NCBI GenBank assembly: GCA_941918925.1
Contig: OW799233.1
Location: forward strand, 122,352,333-122,416,332
DNA length: 64,000 nt
From: Phyto melanocephala
Lineage: Eukaryota; Arthropoda; Insecta; Diptera; Rhinophoridae
Reading direction: 5' to 3'
Shown: positions 47,933 through 60,041 of the stretch, in pieces
Position numbering within the stretch: the first letter of the stretch is position 1
How the letters are laid out: every line of letters starts with the position of its first letter
The notes under the pieces: generated by a model
What the model saw: only the letters and a program-made list of their open reading frames with translations
Databases searched by the model: none
Told to the model about the DNA's origin: nothing
Translations under genes and position numbers: made by a program

Positions 47933-48108
47933 CCGTGGAGAATATGATTCCGCAAAAAACGCCAAACAGAAATATGGCCACAACATCATTACACGTGGTC
48001 ATGGCATAGATGAGTGTATGAATGCCACTGTTAAGGCCTAAACGTTCTTCTTTTAGTTTTAGCATGACGGTAACAACAACATTTGGCGAAACTGCCGTAA
48101 TAACAAGA
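47933..48108 (-). CDS. SLC9B antiporter exon with AVSP and ND motifs
   Basis: 176-nt exon. The acceptor is a pyrimidine-rich TTTGCTTTTCAG ending at 48109 and the donor is GTAAAC at 47932. It starts with the last base of a split codon, then 58 codons, then the first base of the next codon. The peptide has the AVSPNVVVTVML block (the AVSP helix of cation/proton antiporters), a loop KLKEERLG, then MTTCNDVVAIFLFGVF and IIFST. The family's ion-binding pair, usually Asp-Asp, reads Asn-Asp here (codons at 47990-47985). The open frame continues past both ends only as intron, so the boundaries rest on splice sites and family alignment. The preceding exon is not in the window. Confidence 0.94.
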
Positions 48109-48437
48109 CTGAAAAGCAAAGTAAAAGTTTAAAAGTATTAAAATTGCAGCAATTTGAAAATTAATTTAACTGAGTGTAAACTAAATTGGCATTTTGCTAA
48201 ATGTGTTTTCTAATCAACATGTCAATTGTTAGTAAACTGAGATGATTTTCTATACTAAGTAAAGCATAAAGCAAGTTCTCGTTTAGTGGTAAAAAATTTG
48301 CTTCCAACTCTGTACTCGTTCTTGCGATAATTTGTTAATCTTTGCAAGAAATTATTAGTTTCTCCTTCAACATTTTATATGTAAGTAAATTACATATCCG
48401 TCAAGTGTTTTATTGGATTTCAACAAAATTATATAAA

Positions 48438-48891
48438 ACAAATAAGAGCACTATATTCGGCTGTACCGATCTTTAAAGAATTTGAGGTAGAGCGTTATAT
48501 GGGAGGTGGGCGTAAAAGTGGGCGTGTAACATTTATTTTTCGTTAGTTCAAAGTCTTGCATCAAAAAGCAATGGTTGCAAAATTTCTAATTGTTGTCTAA
48601 CATTTTAAATTTTGAATATACCGAAAAAAAAGCTGCGCGGTACAAGTTTTCGTATGTTTTGTTTTTTTTTTTTGCAAAATTTGGGCCTCCTAGCTTTTTC
48701 CATCCGAACTCTATCGTGCCTTTAACAGACGGACAGATGGACACAACTTGATCGTTATAAAACGAAACCCTGATTCAGAATATATATAGAATATAGAATA
48801 TATGGGGTCTAAAATGGATATTTCGATGTGTTACAAACGGAATGATAAAATGAATATACCCCCAACTTTTTTTTGGTATCGGGCATAAAAA
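48438..48891 (-). mobile_element. HINE-A copy with large internal deletion
   Basis: Right terminus ACAAATAAGAGCACTATA with a damaged hairpin (GGCTGTACCGAT), one GTGGGCGTAAAAGTGGGCGT box at 48,507, (GTCY)n remnant at 48,728-48,740, and left terminus GGTATCGGGCATAAAAA. MITE and tandem units are deleted. It lies 330 bp upstream of the AVSP exon. Confidence 0.75.
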
Positions 48892-49479
48892 TGAGAAAAT
48901 TGATGAGCTAAAATAATATAGTTATATAATTTATGTGCACAACAATTTTTTAAATGCCATGTTCCTCAAGACACGTAAATATACATGAGAACGAAAAAAG
49001 TGCTGTTAACTATACAGCATACAACATAAAAGAGTTTCAAGGCCTTATTAGTAGGTGTCATTAGATTTTTAGTTTAATTTTTATTTTGTTCAGAAGAATC
49101 AATAAGATTCAAATGGACCAACAAGCAAAACTGGAATGGCTCGTTAAATACTTTGACAATCCTTTAAATATTATTTCCTAGCAACATATTATGATCGTAT
49201 ACAATCATAACTTTGTCACAGTAATTTTTTTTTTATTCTAATAAATGATTTTCGCTTTTTTAAATAATATATACATTTTAAAATAATTAAAAAACAAAAA
49301 TAATTTAAAGTTAAAATGGAAACACTTAACCTTCAATGTATTTTTTAAGAAATACACTTATAACAGTTGAACAGTTGTTTGAAGCTAAAAAATTTAATTA
49401 CCATTTCGTTCAAATTTCTTGTTTTCTTTTTTGGATTTAAACATACAAATTGAATTTTTTACATTAAGTATGTCAGTCA

Positions 49480-50440
49480 AATGACCCTCGTCTTTAGCTT
49501 CGAAATGATGGGTTTTTCTGAAAACATTTTCGATCAAAAATTTCACAATTGTGACTGTAGCTCTCGAATTTCTGAAACAATGTTGCCCTTAAGTTCAAGG
49601 ATTAACTCGGCTTGTTAACACATACTCGCTCCTTCAAATTAGCTCACAGAATATAGTCGGTTGCTAGCAACACTGCCGAACGCACTCGTTAGTCAATTTC
49701 CCAATTTCCGGAAATTATTTGCTCTTTAAAAATTTTACTTAAAAGTGCCGTTGTATCTCGGGCAGAGTGGCAGTGGCTCAATCCTGCTAAAACCACTTAC
49801 TTGCTGTTTTTTTCAAGAGCAGGACGTAAAAAATGTTTTAACATAAACCGATATCGCTCTCTATTTACGTTCACAGCACTTAGTATTTACACAAATAAGG
49901 AGAAATGTTATTTTCTGACATAATACTATACTGTAAATATAATGGGGTGCAATTGACGTTGATGAATTAATGAATTGGATTTTGAGAAGCCCAGAACGTA
50001 CAGATTTAATTTCTGACCTTCGCCTATGAATTTCTATTTTTAACTTTTGTTCCAATTGCACCTTTAATATGTGTCATACGAACCATTTCCATCTAATTAG
50101 AACGCTTTCTGGTAGTTGTTTTCTGAGTTTATTTAACACTTTGTTCTCACGTTCAATATTTTCCACAGTGCGAATTGAAACATGTTTAGCGGTAAGACGC
50201 AAATTTCTTACGGTGCCGTATTGGTGGTGATTATGAATTAAAAAACGAATCATTACTTCTGAGGCGAAATACTGATGTTGAAATGTCGACAATATTCTCA
50301 TTTTGTTAAAATAATTGATCGCTGATTTAAATAATAAATTTCCATTATTGTAGGCCCAAATTCTGACTTGAACGATCAATTTTTCTAAGCTTTTATTGTA
50401 GAGATTCAATAAGAATTCTTAAATTACGATCGTGTCCCTA
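49480..50440 (-). pseudogene. MLE-3 mariner-like transposase remnant
   Basis: 111 open codons at 50,409-50,074 read FNKMRILSTFQHQYFASEVM, then TVRNLRLTAKHVSIRTVENI and ERENKVLNKLRKQLPESVLI, the N-terminal helix-turn-helix region with a V-x-N-I-x-R-E-N linker. Further left, 49,780-49,690 reads GLSHCHSARDTTALLSKIFK and EQIISGN, the decayed HTAxxxxxLLxxxF...IISxNGxxxWP region of the DDE core. C-terminal part degraded. The same family as 32,620-33,230. Stops and shifts throughout. Confidence 0.7.
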
Positions 50441-53400
50441 TATCATTATTAAGTGTCAGGTTTTTTGTTTAGTTGTGAAGGTCTCTATTATTTATTCTCC
50501 AGGTGTTACTTATAAATGACTTTTGGCCCTCCCTGTATGTGTTTGTGAAATAATTTGACTACACATACGATAACACTCACTCACAGCCATTTAAACGTCA
50601 ACGAAAATTATTAAAAAATGCAGAAAAAAAAAATAGCCATGATGACAACGTTGAGTCATAGCACTGCAACCAACAAACCACTTGTACTTGCAACTATAAA
50701 CTCAAAGTTGTAGCTGTTGTAATCACCCTAAAGTCTGGAAAATTAAAAATTCTAGTGTCATTAGCGTAAGACCTCTCAAAAAAAAAAATAAATAAAAAAA
50801 AATTGCAATAAAAGACACTAAAGTGAACAGACACAAAACACCCAACATTTGACAGTCAAGATGTGGCTGAACACATTAAGGCTTGAGAGATGTTGCCTAT
50901 ATTTATGCAAATGTGTATGTAAAAACCATCATGTACAATAACTGAAAAATGTTAGTGCAATGTGTGTGTAAGTGAAAAACTTAACATGAGTATTTTCTTG
51001 TTAAACTGATGTAGCAAGTCCTTTGAATAAATATGTGAAATTTAGTGTTTTACTGGTACGTGGAAAAAAAATTTTTAATTACAAACACACCCAAAGACTT
51101 AATTAGTTTAATTCATATTTTGTTTTTTCATAGTATGTGTGATTACGGTATTCCTATCATTTACTCAAAAAAAAAAAAAAAATTTCTTTCAAAAAATTAA
51201 ACAAATACATTCTTTATAGAATTAACAAGTGAAATAATTTTTTTCTTAACAAAATAATGAAAAAAAGGTTACTAGTTAGTTCTTTGCATAACGAATATAA
51301 ATAGCTGAAATAAATTCTAAAAGCCAGCACTTTTCTAACAACACACCCACACACAAAAAATATTAATTTAAAAAAAAATTCGAATAAATCTATAATGAAG
51401 AAGTTGTATAGTATTTATCAAAAATCCTTTACGAGCGTAAATAAAAAAATTTAAAGCAAAATTAATTCAAAAAATTCAGGAAATATATAAAAAAATGTTC
51501 TAGGTCAAGAAATCTTATTATAATTGAAGAAATATTATTCAAATTAAAACTTCATTAAAATCTACCGGTAAGCTTTCAAAACAGTAAAATGTCTAATAAT
51601 TTGAAGTAGATTTTTTTGTAAGTGATTCAAACATTTTCATGAAATATATTTTTATCATAAGCGACAGTATATGAACAGAAAATAACGTCCTTTATTTTTG
51701 TTAAAAATTAAATTTAAGATATTAAAGGTACATTTTTAAAGCTAAGTTTACAATTTATTTTGGAACTACGAGCAGTAGAATTGCCATATAATTTTTAACC
51801 TTTTGAAAATATATTTTAGTTGCTTGGAGGCCTTTGTTGTATAATGGAATCAGCATGAATTGATTTGATTTTTCACTGTAACATTCGTTTTGACAAAATT
51901 TTTAATTAAATTGTAAATAGGCCGTAACGAATCGGTCACAAAAAAACTTTAGCAGAAATAAAGAATCCCGAATGACAGTGAATGTATAATATTTTAATTT
52001 TTGTATATTTTTTTAATTATGTGAATTGTATTGCAGCAATCTAAGAAATTTTGTTCGACTTTAATTGGTTAATCCACTTTAATAGCGTTAAAGTTAAAGA
52101 AATATATTCCATTTCTCATTTGAACAAGCATTAAGCATAATAAAAATTAAAATATTTTTTTTAATATTTAGCTGTATTCTAATGAAACTCTTTCATCATA
52201 TACACATTTTGGGTTTAAGAAAAAAAATATTCACTACTCTGTTTAAGATGCTGCAGAGACTTCGATATATGCATATTTGAACAGTGGTGACAAAATCGTA
52301 GTTGGTTTGAAAAATACATTCCACTCGGCTAAAATCTGAATAATTTTCAAAATATTTAATTTAATGTAATTTCAAAAAAAAGGTTTTAGGAATTTAAATA
52401 ATAGAATAACTGAACGTGAGCCAGAATAAAAAAATACTAACAATAAATTTAATATATAAAGTTCACTTAAATAATTATAAATTGGACCAAAGTGAAAAGC
52501 AAGCAAGAGAATTGAGGAAATAATTTTAATAAAAATATAATTACTTAAGTATTGTTTTTAGAAAGTCGGATGGTTGAAAAAAATTTCTGACAGGCCTAGT
52601 AGCTCAGCGTTATAGACTTCTCACTTGGTACACAGATTTCAGCAGATTCCATATGCGGAACTAGCTTTAAAAACCTTCCCGATAAAAATTCTTGTCTTAT
52701 TACAACTTCCTTCTTTTGTTATTACTCTCCATATTAATAACAATATTTAATGTATAAAAAAATAATTAATGAAGGTTTTATAATGCAAAGTCATTTATGC
52801 CTTTAAGTAACGGGAAGTTGTAATAATGGCAATAAGTATTGTCCCTATAAAGATTTTTATTCTGGCTTAGGTTAATTTTTAAATTATTAAACTTCCTAAA
52901 ACATTTTCTAAATTAAATTGTATTAATTTGTAATAATTTACTAAAATACTAATTTGTAATTATAACAAACAAACATTGCACGTTGTTTACGACATTCAGG
53001 AATTCATTATGCGTTTATTTATTCATTATTTTGCTTCCCATACTAGCAGCCGACGCAAAGATATAGAAAGCTTACCAAAAATGTATTAAGAATATGATAG
53101 AATATGAACATGAAGAAAATGTCATTTGGAAGAATGAAAAATACAAATTTAAGAATTTATGCTTTGCTTCCCTAATTCTATTTTTTTTTATACCCACCAC
53201 CAAAAAAATGGTGGGGGTATATTCATTTTGTCATTCCGTTTGTAACACATCGAAATATCCATTTTAGACCCCATAAAGTATATATATTCTGAATCAGGGT
53301 TTGATTTGATGACGATCTAGCTATGTCCGTCCGTCTGTCCGTCTGTTGAAAGCACGATAGAGGTCGCACCAAAAAAGCTAGCGGGCTCAAATTGCCAGAA

Positions 53401-53800
53401 TCTTTCCTATAGACAAGGTTTGTTTGGTATTGAAAATGGGCTAAATCGGAATATTAGAAAGAGAGTTATAGCTCGAACAGCAAGAGTAGGTCGAAAAAAC
53501 CGTGTCCTTCGAACATCGAATAAAATAGAATTGTGTCCAAACGCATTAACGTAGACTCATAAAACTTCGAATATATATTTCCTGAGCAAAAACAATATTT
53601 TTCCATGAAAATTGTCTAAATCTATGCATTAGGAGAGGAGTTATCGATCAAAATGTACGAAAATTTATACCGCACAGTGTATTTTTCGGTATATTTAAAA
53701 ACAAAAACGTCATAAAAGCAACAAAATTAAATGTACGACTCTGAAATTTTGCACACTTTGCTTTTTGGTGAGACGCTTTTGTGTAACGGAAAATCAATGT

Positions 53801-54870
53801 GCCACGCCCACTTTTACGCCCACCTCCCATATAACGTTTTAACCAAAATTCATATAATTTCTCTATTAATATAAATTTTTGAATAATAAAAAACTATATT
53901 GAAACATCTGGGTTGTACTCATTCGCAAAAACAACTTTGACACGCCTACTATAACGCCCACTTTTCACGTTATCTACCGTTATGAAATTTAAAAGCTCAT
54001 AAAACCGCCAAAATTAAAGCTATGATGATCAAAATTGCTACGTATATCCTTCTAGGCAATGGAATTACTGTGCCAAAAAACTAAGGTGCCACGCCCTTTT
54101 TTACGCCCACGTCCCATATAACGTTTTACCCAAAATTCATATAATTTCTCTATTAATAAAGGTTTTGGAATAATAAAGGGCTGCATTGAAACACCAAAGT
54201 TGTACTCATTCGCAAAAACAACTTTGACACGCCTACTATAACGCCCACTTTTCACGTTATCTACCGTTAATGAAATTTAAAAGCTCATAAAACCGTTAAA
54301 ATTAGAGGTATGATAATAAAATTTGCTACGTATATCCCCCTAGGCAATGGCATTACTGTGCGAACAAATTAAGGTGCCACGCCTACTTTTACGCCCACCT
54401 CCCATATAACGTTTTACCCAAAATTCATATAATTTCTCTATCAATAAAGATTTTGGAATAATAAAGGGCTATATTGAAACACCTAAGTTGTACTCATTCG
54501 CAAAAATAACTTTGACACGCCTACTATAACGCACACTTTTTACGTTATCTACCGTTAATGAAATTTAGAAGCTCATAAAACCGCCAAAATTAGAGGTATG
54601 ATAATTAAATTTGCTACATATATCCTTCTAATCAATGTAATTGTTGTGCCAAAAAGTTTAAATGACACGCCCACTTTAACGCCTACCTCCAATATAACGC
54701 TTTATCTTAAATTCATGTAATTTCTCTATTGACAAAGTTTTTGGGAAAATAAAGTACTATATTGAAATATCTAAGTTGTATTTATTAGCAGAAACTTTAT
54801 TGACACGCCTACTTTAAAGCCTATTTTCATTGAAAAACTACATTTACAAAAGCATTTTAGTAGCATATCG
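53801..54870 (+). repeat. About 287-bp internal tandem repeats of HINE-A
   Basis: Each unit runs from GCCACGCCCACTTTTACGCC through CATATAATTTCTCTATTAAT, GACACGCCTACTATAACGCC and CACGTTATCTACCGTTAATG to the next GTGCCA. Three units are close copies and the fourth is diverged and shorter. Confidence 0.85.
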
Positions 54871-54878
54871 AAGTTATA

Positions 54879-55494
54879 AAGGGTGGTTAAATTTTAAGGA
54901 CCGATGTTGAATTTAAATAAAACACAAATTATTCAGGAATTTATTATTATTTCTTTTTGTAATGATAATATTTGTATGGTTCAATTATGTATGGAACAAA
55001 ATATCGGCCAAATGGCCCCCTCATCCTTGGCGCCACTCCTCTATCTGATGGTCCAAATTTTCAATGACAATGTTGATGCTCAATTGTTGGGCATGATGAT
55101 GAGTCGAGGTTGACTGCTCTTTTGCCACACTATCGCAAAAACCAGCAATGGTTCCCATTCAACGAACTAAGAAGGCATTCACAGATTTTTTAACATTTTA
55201 TACAGACCTGTTTTGCAGAAATTTAAATATTTTTTACAATTCTCCCGATTGTGGACGAATTTGAACGATTATGTTGATCAAAAGAATTACGAAGTGCACA
55301 AAATGCATTTTGATTTGAACGCCCATTTTTATAAAAAACCTGAATAACTTTAAAGCGTTGCTCATTTGCGTATCTTTCCACGGATCAAATTGAGTAAGTT
55401 TGAGATTGAGAAATGTTAAGTGAAATGCAGAAAACAAATTTAAAGACTAGGTGTAGTTCACCTTCAACATCTGCCCTTAAAATTTAACCACGCT
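54879..55494 (+). mobile_element. MLE-1 MITE inside HINE-A
   Basis: TIRs AAGGGTGGTTAAATTTTAAGG and, inverted, CCCTTAAAATTTAACCACGC, with TA outside. The minus strand keeps a transposase N-terminus in alternating frames (55,437-55,234). Confidence 0.8.
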
Positions 55495-55649
55495 CTATAA
55501 AGAAAGTGATACATATTTTATTATAAAGAGATTATTTCATAATGATTAACAAAATAATAAACATTGTGCTTTAAATGTACACAAAATTGGTGGTGGGTAT
55601 GAAAGATTCGGCACAGCCGAATATAGTGCTCTTACTTGTTTTAATTTAA

Positions 55650-56851
55650 ATATATATTCGCAAATATACAATGCCTTGCATTGATATTAATTTTTACAAC
55701 AACACCCGTAACATTTATAGTTCAAGTCCTCAACAATTACGCTGCTTTAATTTTATTCACTTTACACAGGAAGATGTATTAAAATCCTTTTGCGATATAA
55801 AATCTAACTCTGTAGGTCATGATGGAATGCGCCCCAAGTTTATTAAACTTACACTTCCATATACGCTGCTATATTTTACACATTTATTTAATACCATTGT
55901 TACATTCTCTACATATCCAACTATAGGAAACATGCCAAAATTATACCCATCCCTTAAGCCGACAAGAGCTATCGACCTATAGCAATTTTGCCTGTTTTGT
56001 CAAAAGTTTTTGAAAAAGTAGCTCATTGGCAAATAAGCTCATATTTGTATAGCAACTCTTTACTAATTAGCAGGCAGTCTGGATTTAAGACAAAACATAG
56101 CTGTATATCGACTTTAATTGATGTATCGGAGGAAATAAGACGCGAGATAGATAGACGCAATGTTATATCCTTTCTTATACTGCTTGATCACTCCAAAGCT
56201 TTTGACACTGTTCATCACTGTGTTCTTTTTTTCAAACTTGGTCACATGTGTAAATTTTCAACAACTGCTTTGAAGCTTATGAAATCATATCTCAGTGACA
56301 GGAGTCAACCGGTTTATCATAATTCGAAAATATCCAGTTCTTGCTTAATGCCCAGGGGAGTACCACAGGGCTCTATACTCGGTCCATTATTGTACTCTAT
56401 TTACTCAAATGATCTACCTTTACAACTTGATCATTGTAAAATTCAAACGTATGCTGATGATGTGCAACTCTATATTAGCTGTAACGCATCTGATGCTGCT
56501 AACTGTATAGAACTGATAAATGAGGACCTAACCCGAATTCATCTATGGGCATCAGCAAATGGCCTCAGCTTAAACCCAAAAAAAAACCGTAGCTATGATC
56601 ATTGGGAAGTCTAAGTGTATACCAGCCTCCTTACCACCACTAAAACTAGATAATGAGGTAATTAATTTTATTGATACTGCAAGGAACCTTGGTGTCATTT
56701 TTAACAAACAACTTGATTGGTCAGATCACATTAAGTCAAACTGTGGTAAGATATTTGCTATGTTAAGAAATCTTTGGATGTTCCAGTACTATACTCCAGA
56801 TCATATTCGAATGCTTCTTGCCAAAACATATTTGTTGCCCACTCTAATGTA
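55650..56851 (+). pseudogene. Non-LTR retrotransposon reverse transcriptase, first part
   Basis: Reads as the RT domain of a jockey/CR1-like LINE. HFTQEDVLKSFCDIKSNSVG and HDGMRPKFIK (55,758-55,850) are the N-terminal finger. After a frameshift near 55,950 (the real frame reads SYRPIAILPVLSKVFEK) come RQSGFKTKHSCISTLIDV, LLDHSKAFDTVHHCVL (catalytic motif A, about 56,198), RGVPQGSILGPLLYSIYSND (motif B) and TYADDVQLYIS (motif C, about 56,450). A frameshift in an A9 run near 56,580 leads into GKSKCIPASLPPLKL, LGVIFNKQLDWSDHI and the thumb up to LLPTLMY. Here a TA-MITE splits it. The catalytic YADD is intact; frameshifts and the missing 5' end make it dead. Confidence 0.92.
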
Positions 56852-57988
56852 CACGCAAAGAAAAAATATGGTTGTGGTAACCATAATCGAAGAGCAACAT
56901 ACTATGATTGAATTGTATGATTATGTTTAAAATAATAATGGTTACCAGTTATCATTATTATGTTTAATTCAAGCATCATTCAATAATCATATATATGACT
57001 GCAATTGAAATCGACAATCTTTGCTTTTTTACGGCAAATTATTGTCTGTTGCTGTTAGTTAAACACATGCACATGTTGCTTGTACTCACCAATTTAATTG
57101 TAGTTTTTATACCAATATTTTTTTACATTTTATCGTTTATTTTTAAATTTTCTTTAATTTTTCAAAATTTTTGTTCCTTTTTTTGACATCTCAAACTTTT
57201 TAAATAACAAAAATTTATTTAGCAAGAAGAAGAACAATTGAAATCAAATTATTATTAAAAAAATATCATAGCTTGATTATTTTGTAATCATACTGTTGTT
57301 TCACTTATTATTTAATGATTATTTTTAATTTTTAATGATTTTGAATATAATGTTATTTTTGTCAAATTAATTTTTATACCCGCCACCAAAAAAATGGTGG
57401 GGGTATATTCATTTTGTCATTCCGTTTGTAACACATCGAAATATCCATTTTATACCCCATAAAGTATATATATTCTGAATCGGGGTTTGATTTGATGACG
57501 ATCTAGCTATGTCCGTCCGTCTGTCCGTCTGTTGAAAGCACGATAGAGGTCGCACCGAAAAAGCTAGGGGGCTCAAATTTTGCCAGAATCTTTCTTATAG
57601 ACAAGGTTTGTTTGGTATTGAAAATGGGCTAAATCGGAAAATTAGGAAGGGAGTTATAGCTCGAAAAGCAAGAGTAGGTCGAAAAAACCGTGTCCTTCAA
57701 ACATCGAATAAAATGGAATTGTGTCCAAACGCATTAACGTAGACTCATGAAACTTCGAATATATATTTCCTGAGTAAAAACAATATTTTTCTTAGAAAAT
57801 TATCAAAATCTATGCATTAGGAGAGGAGTTATCGATCAAAATGTACGAAAATTTATACCGCACAGTGTATTTTTCGGTATATTTAAAAACAAAAACGTCA
57901 TAAAAGCAACAAAATTGGATGTACGACTCTGAAATTTTGCACACTTTGCTTTTTGGTGAGACGCTTTTTTGTAACGGAAAATCAATGT

Positions 57989-59050
57989 GCCACGCCTACT
58001 TTTACGCCCACCTCCCATATAACGTTTTACCTAAAATTCATATAATTTTTCTATTAATAAAGATTTTGGAATAACAAAGGGCTATATTGAAACACCTAAA
58101 TTGTACTCATTAGCAAAAACAACTTTGACACGCCTACTATAACGCCCACTTTTCACGTTATCCACCGATAATGAAATTTAAAAGCTCATAAAACCGCCAA
58201 AATTAGAAGTGTGATGATAAAATTTGCTACGTATATCCTCCTAGGCAGTATCATTAATGTGCCAGAAAATTAGGGTGCCACGCCCACTTTTACGCCCACC
58301 TCCCATATAACGTTTTACCTAAAATTCATATAATTTCTCTATTAATAAAGATTTTGGAAAAATAAAGGGCTATATTGAAACAACTAAGTTGTACTCATTA
58401 GAAAAAAAACTTTGACACGCCTACTATAACGCCCACTTATAACGTTATCTACCGTTAATGAAATTTAAAAGCTCATAAAACCGCCAAAATTAGAAGTGTG
58501 ATGATCAAATTTACTACGTATATCCTCCTAGGCAGTATCATTATTGTGCCAGAAAATTAGGGTGCCACGCCCACTTTTACGCCCACCTCCCATATAACGT
58601 TTTACCTAAAATTCATATAATTTCTCTATTAATAAAGATTTTGAAATAATAAAGGACTATATTGAAACACCTAAGTTGTACTCATTAGCAAGAACAACTT
58701 TGACACGCCTACTATAACGCCCACTTTTCACGTTATCTACCGTTAATGAAATTTAAACATAAAACCGCCAAAATTAGAGGTATGATGATCAAATTTGCTT
58801 CGTATATCCTTCTAATCAATGTAGTCGTTGTGCCAAAAAGTTTAGGTAACACGCTCACTTTAACGCCCACCTCCCATAACGGTTTATCTTAAATTCATGT
58901 AATTTCTCTATTGAAAAAGTTTTTGGGAAAATAAAGGACTATATTGAAATATCTAAGTTGTATTTATTAGCAGAAACTTTATTGACACGATTACTTTAAC
59001 GCCCACTTTCATTGAAAGACTACATTTACAAAAGCATTTTAGTAGCATAT
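57989..59050 (+). repeat. Internal tandem repeats of HINE-A, about 287 bp
   Basis: Spacing between successive GCCACGCC(C/T)AC boxes is 288, 286 and 285 bp. Units two and three share private changes (GAAGTGTGATGAT, CCTAGGCAGTATCATTA), pointing to recent duplication within this copy. Confidence 0.85.
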
Positions 59051-59060
59051 CGAAGTTATA

Positions 59061-59679
59061 GAGGGTGGTTAAATTTTAAGGACCGATGTTGAATTTAAAT
59101 AAAACACAAACTATTTAGGATATTATTATCATTTCTTTTTATAATGATAATATTTGTATGGTTCAATTATGTATTTAACAAAATATATGCCAAATGCCCC
59201 CCCCCCATCCTTGGCGCCCCTCCTCTATCTGATAGTCCAAATTTTCAATGACAATGTTAATGCTCAATTGTTAGGCATGATGATGAGGCGAGGTTGACTG
59301 CTCTTTTGCCACACTATCGCAAAAACCAGCAGTAGTTCCCATTCAGCGAACTAAGAAGGCATTCACAGATTTTCTAACATTTTATACAGACCTGTTTTGC
59401 AGAAATTTAAATATTTTTTACAATTCTCCCGATTGTGGACGAATTTGAACGATTATGTTGACCAAAATAATCACGAAGTGCACAAAATGCATTTTGATTT
59501 GAACGCCCATTTTTATAAAAAACCTGAATAACTTTAAATCGTTGCTCATTTGCGTATCTTTCCACGGATCAAATTGAGTAAGTTTGAGATTGAGAAATGT
59601 CAAGTGAAATGCAGAAAACAAATTTAAGGACTAGGTGTAGTTCACCTTCAACATGGACCCTTAAAATTTAACCACCCTC
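59061..59679 (+). mobile_element. MLE-1 MITE inside HINE-A
   Basis: TIRs GAGGGTGGTTAAATTTTAAGG and, inverted, CCCTTAAAATTTAACCACCC, with TA and TA outside. N- and C-terminal transposase scraps remain; the catalytic core is absent. Confidence 0.8.
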
Positions 59680-60041
59680 TACAAAGAAAGTGATACATAT
59701 TTTATAATAAAGAGATTATTCCATAGCGATTAACAAAATAATAAATATTGTGCTTTAAATGTACACAAAATTGGTGGTGGGTATAAAAGATTCGGCACAG
59801 CCGAATATAGTGCTCTTACTTGTTTTAAATCATACTATTTTTAAATGATAACCATTTTGAAATTTTTACGAAAATTTATCATTAAATGATACATTTCAAA
59901 CAAATGCTTGATTATCGTGACAAAATATATAATAAAATGAAACAAAAATAACTATTACTTGTTTTCGACAACCAAATATTATTTTAGAAAAAATAATATG
60001 ACCGTCGTGATAATGTCGTAACCATGGTTTTTCTTTGCGTG

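Larger units (their letters stand above)
22961..48108 (-). other. SLC9B (NHA-type) Na+/H+ antiporter gene, partial (internal exons)
   Basis: Gene span covering the five coding exons recognised in this window. Joined in order they give about 239 codons without a stop. The product aligns by eye, with no gap at the junctions, to the second half of animal SLC9B/NHA antiporters, from the AVSP helix to the PKATVQ block. Introns between the visible exons are 72 nt, 13,170 nt, 10,975 nt and 213 nt. The N-terminal helices lie beyond the right edge and the C-terminal helices lie left of 22,961 or outside. Drosophila has two such genes, Nha1 and Nha2; I cannot decide between them. The family moves monovalent cations against protons (or H+ with Cl-, as reported for one fly member) across epithelial membranes. 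No promoter or 3' end is visible. Confidence 0.93.
48109..53185 (-). other. 5' part of the antiporter intron upstream of the AVSP exon
   Basis: Apart from the HINE-A stub (48.4 kb) and the MLE-3 remnant (49.5 kb), this stretch is AT-rich with no exon found. Around 52,592-52,660 a sequence starting GCCTAGTAGCTCAGCGTTAT resembles a tRNA D-arm, but no convincing tRNA follows. Confidence 0.5.
53186..55639 (+). mobile_element. HINE-A copy, full length, four tandem units
   Basis: Left end TTTTTATACCCACCACCAAA; (GTCC/GTCT)n at 53,324-53,345; GCCAC...CCCACCTCCC boxes at 53,801, 54,088, 54,376 and, diverged, 54,665 (period about 287 bp). MLE-1 MITE at 54,879-55,494. Right end GGTGGTGGGTATGAAAGATTC, hairpin ATTCGGC-ACA-GCCGAAT, CTCTTACTTGT. 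It ends directly against the LINE fragment. Confidence 0.9.
57371..59822 (+). mobile_element. HINE-A copy nested in the TA-MITE, four tandem units
   Basis: Left end TTTTTATACCCGCCACCAAA; (GTCC/GTCT)n at 57,511-57,531; boxes at 57,989, 58,277, 58,563 and, diverged, 58,848. MLE-1 MITE at 59,061-59,679. Right end TATAAAAGATTCGGCACAG, hairpin, CTCTTACTTGT. Very similar to the copies at 53.2 and 60.5 kb, all in the same orientation. Confidence 0.92.
56852..60041. mobile_element. TA-MITE (CACGCAAAG family) inserted in the LINE, split by HINE-A
   Basis: Left end CACGCAAAGAAAAAATATGG; right end GGTTTTTCTTTGCGTG, with the duplicated TA at 56,850-56,851 and 60,042-60,043. Removing it and one TA restores LMYGCE in the LINE. 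Without the HINE it is 738 bp, against 732 bp for the intact copy at 29.8 kb, to which it is inverted. Confidence 0.9.

Noticed and set aside
52592..52665. Possible tRNA gene or SINE head (GCCTAGTAGCTCAGCGTTAT)
   Set aside because: The D-arm-like part is plausible, but no anticodon stem or T-arm with GTTCGAxTC follows at the right distance; kept only as a note.
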